Assembly: GCA_049999805.1 (NCBI GenBank)
Contig: JBNGIO010004527.1
Location: 40,470-91,824 of the forward strand
Direction of reading: 5' to 3'
DNA: 51,355 nt
Source: Folioceros fuciformis
Taxonomy: Eukaryota > Anthocerotophyta > Anthocerotopsida > Anthocerotales
The notes under the pieces: model-generated
The model's input: only the letters and a program-made list of their open reading frames with translations
What the model was told of the DNA's origin: nothing
The model's database searches: none
Program-made: the position numbers and the translations under genes
Part shown: one piece after another, positions 1 through 8,437 of the stretch
Position numbering within the stretch: the stretch's first letter is position 1
How the letters are laid out: each line of letters opens with the position of its first letter

Positions 1-454
1 CACGGCGTCAGAGTAGAAGTAGGGTAGCCTAGACTTGGCAAACAAAACAAAACACCACTGTGACAAGCGGGGCCTGACGAGCTTTCAGACACACCTTCTT
101 ATTAGCCCCAACAGAAACATACCACTTCGGTCTGGTGCCACGTTTACTCTCACTTCCTGATGTTGGCATTTCTATCCGCCTTTTTCTTGCGTCTCTATTG
201 TTGGCCTGCCTCTCACTCTCACATAAATAACACAAAAGATTTGGAAAACCCCGTATGTAGGTGCACACATATATAGATGTGCAGAAATAAGCTCATGTGA
301 TATCAATAACATCTATTCCCAAAAAGAAATTTCTACACCTGGTACATCGTGAGCCAACCTATACATTGACTTCTTTGTAATATACCAAGATCGTTCTTCT
401 CCATCTTCGGAATCAAGATTCATGGAAAGTATAGAAGCTAACTGACCCATGTTA

Positions 455-568
455 CCCTCTCGTCTCTTTTGATCTCTATTCTCCAAGGCTTGGCTGGGCT
501 CTAGCTCGGCTCCCTCTCGTCTCTTTTGATCTCTATTCTCCAAGGCTTGACTGGGCTCTAGCTCGGCT
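455..568. repeat. 57-bp tandem duplication, 2 copies
   Basis: Units 455-511 and 512-568 are identical except for one base (g at 493, a at 550). Each begins ccctctcgtctc and ends ctagctcggct. A short ctcgg-rich run follows directly. Confidence 0.95.
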
Positions 569-1126
569 CGGCTCGGCTAGGCTCAGCCTGCCTTTCCTTT
601 CTCCTACATGCCCGAGGTTGAGCTTTGCAGCCTCCAAGAATCCTATTTGAAGAACAATTTTACGTGCACTTGCGGTACAGTTCGCAGCTCGCCTTCACTC
701 TTGCTCAGGAAGAATGCATGGTCTTGGCTTCTGGTCCAAAGCTTTGTTATGCATTCTGCGAATAACAACTTTCACTACATCAATGCACTTCTTTTAGGGT
801 TTGGTCCAAGTTACCATTATCAAGTTTGCCAACTTGCAGCTATGGGCTGCTAGCTTGTCGATGGAATATGGAACTCACATAACCTATTGCTCCTCACAAC
901 ACATATCTTATAGCACACTTGTTCTCGAGGACCAAGAAGGGTTTGTCCTTTTCAAAGATAGAGTGCTCTTGTACTTTCCACTAAGTGATAAAAAAGGCTA
1001 GCGTCTGTCCTTTTCATAGGTACAGCGCTCTTGTACTCTCCTCAACATGCTTCGTCTTAAGGCTTATTTGTTGTTTCTGATAGAGGATAAGGTTTTTGTG
1101 GCAATGTGCTAGATAGGGACCCTGCT

Positions 1127-1255
1127 GAGCACATTGATAGTCAATCAGCAAGTTCTCCTCAACCCTATTGAGCACATTGATTGTCAAGCAACAAGTTCTC
1201 CTCAACCCTTCTGAGCACATTGATAGCTAGTTGTCAAGTTCCTTCAAGCCTATGG
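1127..1255. repeat. 43-bp tandem repeat, about 3 units
   Basis: Units start at 1127, 1170 and 1213, each with gagcacattgat. The first two are close copies and the third is diverged in its second half. No gene overlaps it convincingly. Confidence 0.85.
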
Positions 1256-1740
1256 TTGAGATATACCAGTACTTTTTGCTATAAAATGGGCACACCTTCA
1301 TGTCCTTGGCCATTGAGGCTCATGTAGCTGTTGTGTGCATGTTTGTCCAAGGAATGTGATCAAGGCTCACCACTAATGCAAGAATATGTTGACATCACTT
1401 CCTCCAAGCTTATATTGTAATAATGTCTTCAAACACGTGTGGATAGCACTCTCTTGATCTGCCATAGTTTTGAGTCATTTCCAAAAGTTCAAGTTTGTCT
1501 ATATACACATCGTCTTGTCATTAATTTCGGTCAGTGAAAGTAAAGGCTAGTCGGCTTCAAATCTAGATTGTCTATCCACAATGTCAACGTCCTTGCACAC
1601 TTACATCCAATTGTGGGACCTTCTTCTCCACATAGCAAGCCTAGTTTTGCAAAATCTACAAGCCTACTTTTGGAAGTACGTTCGTCCACATAAACTAAGT
1701 AGTTATTTGTTCATGCTATGTCTGTTTTTTGAGTCTATGC

Positions 1741-1843
1741 AGCTTGTTGCTAGTAGAGTGGTTGTTGCTTTCCATATGATGTCCTTGGTCGCAGCTTGTT
1801 GCTAGTAGAGTGGTTGTTGCTTTCCATATGATGCCCAAGGACG
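1741..1843. repeat. 52-bp tandem duplication, 2 copies
   Basis: Copies start at 1741 and 1793, each beginning agcttgttgctagtagagtg. They stay near-identical for about 40 bp, then diverge at the gtcctt/cccaag position. Confidence 0.9.
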
Positions 1844-2140
1844 CTTGTGAAGACCTTGTTGTGTGTGTTGTGATTTGAGAAATAGGGCATCACATTTGCC
1901 CTGATCTAGAGGTAGCCTACACGATGTTGGTACGTGGAGCACAACCAAGCCAAGAAGGCTGTAAAATTCTCTTTTTGCCCGGGGCCGAAGGTGGCCTTCA
2001 CGAGGATGGTATGAGCAGCCAAAAGGGCTCAGAAAGCTGTTCTCATGATTGGACAGGTTGTGAAGAAAGTGGATATTGAATTCAAATAAACCAGGGTTCC
2101 GGCTCTGAATCGAGTGCAAGGTCGCGCAAGCGGAAACAGC

Positions 2141-2430
2141 TTAGATGCTGGCTATGTCCAACTTAAAAATTGCAACTCTTTTTGTCGCAATGATCAAAAC
2201 CCAGAAAAAGTCACATCCAGCCGGACGGTGCGCCTCCAAGTCACCGACGATGGGGTCACAATCAGCAGGAAGGCAAGCCATGAGTTGCCCAACCAACCAC
2301 AAAACCCCACGCAAGATTTACAGGACAGAAGCAGGCGATTCTGCCGCAACATCTGAGACCAACCCAGTACGCTGTGGCGAACTACAATGCACCACGTGAG
2401 AGAGGGAAATAATTTAAACCAAACAAAATG
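2141..2430 (+). repeat. SINE-like repeat copy A (facing copy B)
   Basis: This stretch aligns base by base, with small gaps, to the reverse complement of 3420-3675. Shared blocks include aaaattgca, catccagccgga, aagtcacc, caatcagc and aagcaggtgat/aagcaggcgat. Both copies end in an A-rich tail after a gggaa-taatt motif (here 2405-2429). The small frames in the two copies do not stay aligned as protein, so the similarity is at DNA level. An A-rich tail fits a non-LTR retroposon. The family is unknown to me. Confidence 0.7.
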
Positions 2431-2609
2431 ACGCCAAAAGTGTCGAATTATCCAAAGTACAACGATCTTCGAGAATCCTCGTCCAGCAAAACTTGAGACA
2501 TGTAGGATCGCGCCCGCACGACCAAACCCCCCACCACCCACCTCGCTGGAGCTCCTCGCAGAATTGCTGTGCAGCCGCCGTTCGCGGTCCAAACTCCCAG
2601 ACAACTCAG

Positions 2610-3053
2610 CTACCGGTAGGATTTCTGGAACCGGGCTCGGGCACCACGACCTCCAAACTTCTTCGGCTCGCAGCGCCGGGGATCAGCCACCAGCAAAGTC
2701 CTGTCGTACCTGACCAGGATGTCCTTGATCTCCTGCTTGGTCTGCTCGTCCACGTACTTCTGGAAGTAGGCCACTAGAGCCTTCGCGATGCTCTGCCGGA
2801 TAGCGTAGATCTGGGAGGTGTGCCCTCCGCCTCTCACCCGGATCCTCATGTCAACCTCGGCAAAACGGTGGCGGCCTAGCAATAAGATAGGCTCGAAGGC
2901 CTTGTACCGCAGAATTTCGGGCTCCACCAGCTCGATCGGGCAGCCATTGATTTTGATCAACCCGCGCCCCCGCTTGCAGTAGGTCACAGCCACGGCTGTC
3001 TTCTTCCTCCCGAAGCACTGCACCGCCTCCTTTGCCCCAGCTGCTGCCGCCAT
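2610..3053 (-). CDS. RPS16: cytosolic 40S ribosomal protein S16 (uS9)
   Basis: This single exon encodes 147 aa, the usual length for plant uS9. The uS9 signature runs throughout: [18 protein letters not shown] near the N-terminus, [15 protein letters not shown], the [20 protein letters not shown] core and the basic tail [14 protein letters not shown] that reaches the decoding site of the small subunit. I chose the ATG at 3053 because it gives the normal N-terminus. The frame stays open 18 codons further upstream but has only a non-ATG start there. There is no transit peptide, so it is the cytosolic form, not plastid S9. A telo-box lies 76 bp upstream, as is common for plant ribosomal protein genes. 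Facing SINE-like repeats flank the gene on both sides. Confidence 0.97.
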   Translation of the reverse strand: MAAAAGAKEAVQCFGRKKTAVAVTYCKRGRGLIKINGCPIELVEPEILRYKAFEPILLLGRHRFAEVDMRIRVRGGGHTSQIYAIRQSIAKALVAYFQKYVDEQTKQEIKDILVRYDRTLLVADPRRCEPKKFGGRGARARFQKSYR

Positions 3054-3128
3054 GGCTACGTCCGAGCCCGCTAGCGCACCGAGGACCTTAACGCCTGTGC
3101 GCACCACACCCTCTCGTCTACAGCGCAG

Positions 3129-3137
3129 AAACCCTAA
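3129..3137. promoter_or_regulatory. telo-box upstream of RPS16
   Basis: The sequence aaaccctaa lies 76 bp upstream of the RPS16 ATG. This short telomere-like element is common in promoters and leaders of plant ribosomal-protein and translation genes, where it supports expression in dividing cells. The role here is inferred from position only. Confidence 0.6.
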
Positions 3138-3419
3138 GCAAACCCTTCTGGTTCCAAAGGAAAAACATGTCGTAGATGTACATATATATAGAAAGATCCT
3201 AAACCTCTGCGGAACTTGCTATCCCTGGAACTTTTTTGCGGGGGACATCACTGTTACTATGTCTAAATACGGACTATAGAAGGCTTATTTGAGTACGCAG
3301 GGTCTTCACAGACCACAGTAGCCAGATCGGAGTTGTGGACTGTCTCAATGCGGTTTAGAGCATGTGATGCAGCCGGATTCTCGCTGTTGCTCGCGGATCT
3401 CGATGAAGTCACGGGAAAG

Positions 3420-3675
3420 CAACTTTTTTTGTCTGAATTATTCCCTTCTGTCCCGCCGGTACATGTTCCGGTGTTATCACCTGCTTCGTTCGTAATGAAG
3501 CTTGCTCGAGGTTTTCTTGGCTGGGCGGTTTCTCATAAGGCTTGCATTCCAGCTGATTGCGATTGATCCTTGGTGACTTAGGGCTCGCCTTCCGGCTGGA
3601 TATGACTGCTTTCTGGGCTGTGCTCGTTGTGACCAAGAAACTGCAATTTTCAGGTTGGGCATGGCCATCATCTAT
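3420..3675 (-). repeat. SINE-like repeat copy B (inverted relative to copy A)
   Basis: This is the diverged reverse-complement copy of 2141-2430, read here on the minus strand from about 3675. Its A-rich tail appears on the plus strand as the t-run at 3423-3430. It sits upstream of RPS16, while copy A sits downstream, so the tails face the gene from both sides. Copy A carries about 30 extra bases before the tail. Confidence 0.7.
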
Positions 3676-3944
3676 TCCCCATTTCTCACATGCTCGAGCT
3701 TGAACACGAGCTCGATCCAGGATCGAAGGAGTAAAACAAGCAAGGCATGAAACAGCCAGGTGAGAGCTCTTTTGGCAACATCGGGTAGGCTGCAAATCTC
3801 TGTGGGTAAGAAAAAGGACATCCCTCGTACTTGAGAAGCCCTATTTCTCAAGCAGTCCCGGAAATGGTGTCCATGCAGGCGGGCAAAGATGCCCTTTGCC
3901 GGTATGGAGGTTTCAAGCTTGTAACGTTAGGCAAACGTCTGACA

Positions 3945-6701
3945 TCATTTTGGGTTCTTATTTTGTGAAAGAAAGGGCTCGTTCTTCCTTGTCGAGTCGC
4001 CAACTACAAAGCTGTGCACGAGTCCGTTCATGTCTGTCCACCAGCTCTGACCTGGCTGCTTCCATGCTCTGATTTCTCTTCTCCTTACCTGCATTTCCTC
4101 AGCCTGTTCCCACATCTCAGCACCAGTATAGATGTTGGACATCAACACATATGCTGCGGCATCGTTCTCGTCTAACTTCAGTGCTTGGTCGAATGAATAG
4201 CGTGCCACCTCCACATTGCTCCACTTCTGGCAAGCACTCAGCATGGTGTGCCAGACAGTTGAATTTGGGGGAACAGGCATTGTGGTCACCAAAGTGAGTG
4301 TCTCATCCAATCTGCCTGCACGGCCCAGGAGGTCCACCATGCAGGTATAATGCTCGATAGTCGGAGCGATGCCGTAGTCTCTGCTCATGTTGTCGAACAG
4401 CTCTCTCCCCTTGTTCACCTGGCCAGCGTGACTGCACACTGATAGCACACTTAGCAATGTAATGCCGACCGGCTGTATGCCATCGCCTTTCATTTTCTGC
4501 AGCAAGTTGAAGACCACTTCGCTGTCTCCTTGACATGCATAGCCGCCAATCAGTGCAGTCCAGACAACCTCGTCCCGTTCGGGTAACGCATCAAACATCT
4601 GCTGTGCGTCAATCATGCTCCCACATTTGCCATACATGTTTATCAAACTGCCTGCTACAAACATATCTGCCAGAAGCCCGTGCTCTTCAATCTGTGCATG
4701 CAGCTGCCTTCCCAGATTCAGAGCTGCCACATTTGCACACGCCTGCAGGAGGCACGCAAACGTCACAGAATCGGGTACAGACATGCCTTCTTCGTGCATA
4801 GCACTGTAAAGACGAAGGGCCTCGTGCCCCATTCCCTCCTGCGAATATCCTGCAATCAAGGCAGTCCACGTGACCACATCTTTGTCCCCAAGTTCTTGAA
4901 ACACTCTTTCCGCATCGTCCAGGCTGCCACACTTTGCATACATGTTTATCAAACTGTTGGTTACAAACACTTGTGCTTGGAGTCCTCGTTCTCTGATTTG
5001 CGTATGAAGCTGCTTGCCTCTCTGCAGTGCTGGGGTTCCCACACTCGCACATGCCTGCAGGAGGCATACAAATGTCACAGAATCGGGTACAGATATCCCC
5101 TCTTCCTGCATAACAGCGTGAACCCGAAGCGCTTCTTGCCCCATGCCCCTCTGGGAATATCCTGCTATCATGGCAGTCCACGTCACTGCATCTTTTCTAC
5201 CAAGGCCGTCAAACACTTGTTGAGCATCTTCCAAACTGCCACACTTCGCATACATGGTAACCAAGCTGTTGCCTACAAAAACATGAGTGTCATGTCCTCG
5301 TTCTCTAATCTGCCTGTGAAGCTGCTTCCCTGTCTCCAATGCCTGGACGCCCAAACTTGCACACGATTGCAACAGACACACAAATGTCGCAGAATCAGGT
5401 GCAGCCTCACCCTCTTCCTGCATAACACCGTATAGACGAAGGGCTTCCTGGCCCATGCCCTGCTGACAATACCCTGCAATCAAAGCCGTCCACATGACCA
5501 CATCCTTCCGACGAAGTCCGTCAAACACTTTGCGAGCTTCTTTCAAGCTGCCACACTTGGCATACATGTTCACCAAACTGGTGGCCAAGAAGACATGAGC
5601 TTGGTGCCTTCGTTCTCTGATCTGCACATGAAGCCTCTTTCCCATCTCCAACGCCTGGGCACCCAAACTTGCACAAGCCTGCAGGAGGCACATAAACGTC
5701 ACAGCATTCGGCGCAACAATGCCTTCATCTTCCATCTCCGTGTACAGACGAAGGGCTTCCTGCCCCAGACCATGCTGCGAATACCCTCCTATCATGGCAT
5801 TCCACGTGACCACATCCTTTCCATCAATCCCATCGAAGACAGCCCGGGCATCTTCCAAGCTGCCACATTTGGAATACATGTCCACCAAGCAACTGCAAAC
5901 GAACAACCCAGGCTGTACTCCACTGTCCAGCACATCATCATGCACCCGCTGCCCAGATCTTAAGTCCGATCCCCTTGCACACGCCTGAAGGGCTGCCACA
6001 AACACATGACCATCAGGCTTTACACCCGACCTGCGCATCCCATCATACAGCTGTATGGCCTGCTTGTCTTGCCCCTGTTTCACGTGCGCAGAGATTATGG
6101 AGGACCACATGAAGGCATCTGGCTTTGCCACCTTGGTGAACACGTCCATCGCGTCTTGCAACCTGCCATGGGAAGCATACATTCGGAGGATGTGATTGCC
6201 CAAGAACGTATCCGACTCGAACCCCCTCTCCACCGCGAGGGCATGGACTCGGCGGCCCAGCACAAGATTCTTGCTCCCCATACATTTCTTCAGGACAGCG
6301 AAGAAGAGAGACTTTGGAATGGCACGGTCTTGCTGCACCAGCACCCCCAATGCCTCAACAGTCTCAGTCAGACGGCCCTGTTCGCATAGCTTGCTCACGG
6401 TTTCGTGCCCTGCAGGCCTGGCAGGGTCAGGATTCTCAGGTAAGCTCTTCTTCAATCGGGCGTCACGACGACCCGACGCAATATCTACAGCAGTAAGCTG
6501 TGTAGCTGGCTGTCGGTCATCTCTGTCGTGCACCACCGTGACTTTGTTGTTTGCGGCTCGGTGGTCCCTCGAGGCCAGGTGGGAGGGAGCATCGCACAGA
6601 ATTCGGTTCAGCGCACCGCTTCGTTGGGTCGGTGAAAGCCGGGCGCACACGGGATCATGTTGGCCATTCTGACAGTCAATAGCAACGCTCCAGACTGCCA
6701 T
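3945..6701 (-). CDS. PLS-class PPR protein with E-type C-terminus, no DYW domain
   Basis: This intronless gene encodes 918 aa. PPR proteins bind organellar RNA one base per repeat, and PLS-class members mostly guide C-to-U editing. Repeats start near residue 165 (NHILRMYASHGRLQDA) and continue as P-L-S triplets. The core has near-identical units of exactly 104 codons with W-(T/N)-A-M/L-I-x-G-Y-S/C motifs at about residues 298, 402, 506 and 610, then one of 102 codons at about 712. E1/E2 motifs follow (MVDLLGRAGRLDE, YVLMSNIY, then W-K-Q-P-G-Q-S-W-W). The protein stops about 20 residues after SFVVGD, so the DYW deaminase domain is absent. Any editing role would need a DYW partner in trans. The N-terminus is not a clear transit peptide. 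Organelle and RNA target are unknown. Confidence 0.93.
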   Translation of the reverse strand: MAVWSVAIDCQNGQHDPVCARLSPTQRSGALNRILCDAPSHLASRDHRAANNKVTVVHDRDDRQPATQLTAVDIASGRRDARLKKSLPENPDPARPAGHETVSKLCEQGRLTETVEALGVLVQQDRAIPKSLFFAVLKKCMGSKNLVLGRRVHALAVERGFESDTFLGNHILRMYASHGRLQDAMDVFTKVAKPDAFMWSSIISAHVKQGQDKQAIQLYDGMRRSGVKPDGHVFVAALQACARGSDLRSGQRVHDDVLDSGVQPGLFVCSCLVDMYSKCGSLEDARAVFDGIDGKDVVTWNAMIGGYSQHGLGQEALRLYTEMEDEGIVAPNAVTFMCLLQACASLGAQALEMGKRLHVQIRERRHQAHVFLATSLVNMYAKCGSLKEARKVFDGLRRKDVVMWTALIAGYCQQGMGQEALRLYGVMQEEGEAAPDSATFVCLLQSCASLGVQALETGKQLHRQIRERGHDTHVFVGNSLVTMYAKCGSLEDAQQVFDGLGRKDAVTWTAMIAGYSQRGMGQEALRVHAVMQEEGISVPDSVTFVCLLQACASVGTPALQRGKQLHTQIRERGLQAQVFVTNSLINMYAKCGSLDDAERVFQELGDKDVVTWTALIAGYSQEGMGHEALRLYSAMHEEGMSVPDSVTFACLLQACANVAALNLGRQLHAQIEEHGLLADMFVAGSLINMYGKCGSMIDAQQMFDALPERDEVVWTALIGGYACQGDSEVVFNLLQKMKGDGIQPVGITLLSVLSVCSHAGQVNKGRELFDNMSRDYGIAPTIEHYTCMVDLLGRAGRLDETLTLVTTMPVPPNSTVWHTMLSACQKWSNVEVARYSFDQALKLDENDAAAYVLMSNIYTGAEMWEQAEEMQVRRREIRAWKQPGQSWWTDMNGLVHSFVVGDSTRKNEPFLSQNKNPK
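4555..5810 (-). repeat. intragenic 312-bp coding tandem array in the PPR gene
   Basis: A recognisable block (plus-strand gc(a/c)(g/t)tccac) recurs at 5797, 5485, 5173 and 4861, exactly 312 bp apart, and again at 4555 after a 306-bp step. Each unit encodes one P-L-S triplet. Similarity is visible in the DNA as well as the protein, which suggests recent unequal exchange or gene conversion between units. Confidence 0.9.
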
Positions 6702-8230
6702 CGCTCACAGAGCTGGTTCCTGAGCCAGCCAGCCGGCGTTGATTACCAACACCAAGTAGCTGCCTACCTACCTGGTCTCCCTCACTCCCTTCCCTTGGAC
6801 CAAAGCAACCGTACCCCGCATCTTCTAATAGGGCCTGGTACAGAGGAAGCGTGAGTTTGAGCGAAGCGTTTTTGCACAGCCAAGCAGGCCGCAGTGGAGA
6901 GAGTGCATTCCAGGGGACAGGGAAGCTGTTCGAGAAACAAAGGGCTCTCAATGGAGGTGCTCCTTGGCACAGCGCAAACTGTACCTTGCTTGAACTTTGC
7001 GCCTCCCCAGCCTGAGAGGGCAGCTTGAAATGGAGACCACACAGGAGCCTAGTCCTGACTTGCTTTCGGTTACCATGGTGTTGCGTTGCGGACTATACAG
7101 TCTTGCTTGGCTTTGTTTGCCTAGTCCGTCCCAGTCAGACGGATTGAGAGATGATTGTGTGATGTAGTCACATACTTCTCTGACACACGGTTGATGGCTA
7201 ATGTTTTTCCGATGCCATGAACTGACACTGTGTGTACTGCACACATCCAAGGCCGTCCCAGCTCCTCCCTGCGAAATCAAGACGCCTGCTTTTCACCACC
7301 CCACGATCCTCAATGCAGCTCATGCTTCCACCAACCGTGACCTTGCAGCACAGAAATGTGAGATGCTTGTTATGCTGCTGCAAATGCAACGGACTCTGAA
7401 TGTCCCTCTTGCGCACCAGGAACCTTTGCCTGTGGATGCCTGAGGTGCGCGTGTGCCTTGCTCTCACCAGCGAGCGCATCTCGTGTGGCTGGTCCCTGAA
7501 AGCTCACAAAATGGCACAAATCGAAGGACGGGTTCTGGAGTGCTTCTCTAAGAAGCGAAAGCCGGTGCTACAGACACCATTCCCGCAAACGTCGAATCCC
7601 GGCTCGGCAGCACCAAAGCCATTGAGGAAGATTTCTCTTCATTTCTACAAGGGACGAATTTCCGTCGCAGGAGAGACATACAACAGGGCCTAACCAAAAT
7701 TAATTGCTACACACAAGAAACGAAATCTTGAGTAGGAGGTGACAAAAAAACAAGTAGGATATATTAACAAGCTGCAAACACGCTGCGCTTTAGGGGGCAA
7801 CATTGACAGCCCTCAGGGCTGAGAGAACGAAAGGAGTCCGGGCCAATCGAACCAGTGACGCCCATTTCGATAATAATTTTGTAGCTATTCCTTTTACGAC
7901 TTTTTACGTGTGCAGATTTCAAGGAGGAGGACGTGGCTTGGAGGAGCCAGTATCTCCGCCCTCCCCAAGCCAAACTTGTCCCGAGCGATGGCCACCCGGT
8001 CGATGGCGAATTGTTTCTCTCCTGAAAATTGGAAGCGGCGGTGAGGCATTGAATGCGATTCTGAATTTGTTCCGCCTCCGAGGAGATGGAGAGCTTGCGG
8101 TATCATGTCTCTGGAGGAGAAGCATTGTCGTTGAGTGATAGAACAGGAAACTAATTATATGCGACGCACTCGGGATTGAATACCGCTTCGTTGCACATCA
8201 ATATCGCGGTGCGGTCCCTGAATTATGAAC
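6702..8230. other. intergenic region between divergent PPR and HFM1 genes
   Basis: The PPR gene starts leftward at 6701 and HFM1 starts rightward at 8438, so about 1.7 kb must hold both promoters and leaders. I see only short unconvincing frames and no tRNA or transposon. Confidence 0.5.
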
Positions 8231-8425
8231 GGGGGCTGGTCATCTAAGGATACTCCTCTTCTTGCCATATCTTTTCCAGCCTATCTTCAAGCTCGTGCCG
8301 CGCCGCGATTGCTTCAAGCGGTTCTTTGTTCAGAGGGGATAGTCTTGAAGTCGTGAATTGGATACACAGCTGCTTTTTTTTTTATTTGCAGATAGCTCAA
8401 TTCCGTTCAGTCAAGTTTTGAGCGG
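8231..8425 (+). pseudogene. degenerate partial duplicate of HFM1 exon 1, intron 1 and exon 2 start
   Basis: This lies just upstream of HFM1 exon 1 and aligns with 8424-8640. It contains a gggggctg leader, then cttcttgcc...cttttccagcctatcttcaag (compare cttcttgcc...ctttccagacaatcttcaag in exon 1), then gatagtcttgaagtc, a T-rich tract, tttgcag and caattccgttcag (compare tttgcag and caatcccgttcag of exon 2). The offset between copies is about 193-221 bp. The copy lacks a usable ATG frame and the normal continuation, so it is a decayed tandem duplicate that still carries an acceptor-like site. Confidence 0.8.
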
Positions 8426-8437
8426 GGGCTGTGATCT

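Larger units (their letters stand above)
1..2100. other. gene-free left flank with several short tandem duplications
   Basis: I see no convincing coding sequence. Open frames are under about 110 codons and match no family I know. The stretch has at least four diverged short tandem duplications: 57 bp at 455-568, about 61 bp near 940-1041, 43 bp at 1127-1255 and 52 bp at 1741-1843. This looks like decayed repetitive DNA. Confidence 0.6.

Noticed and set aside
3054-3107. 18-codon N-terminal extension of RPS16
   Set aside because: It has no ATG, and the downstream ATG gives the conserved uS9 N-terminus and length.
4680-5435. 251-codon open frame on the plus strand
   Set aside because: It is antisense to the PPR array. 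Its repeats mirror the 312-bp units and it matches no family.
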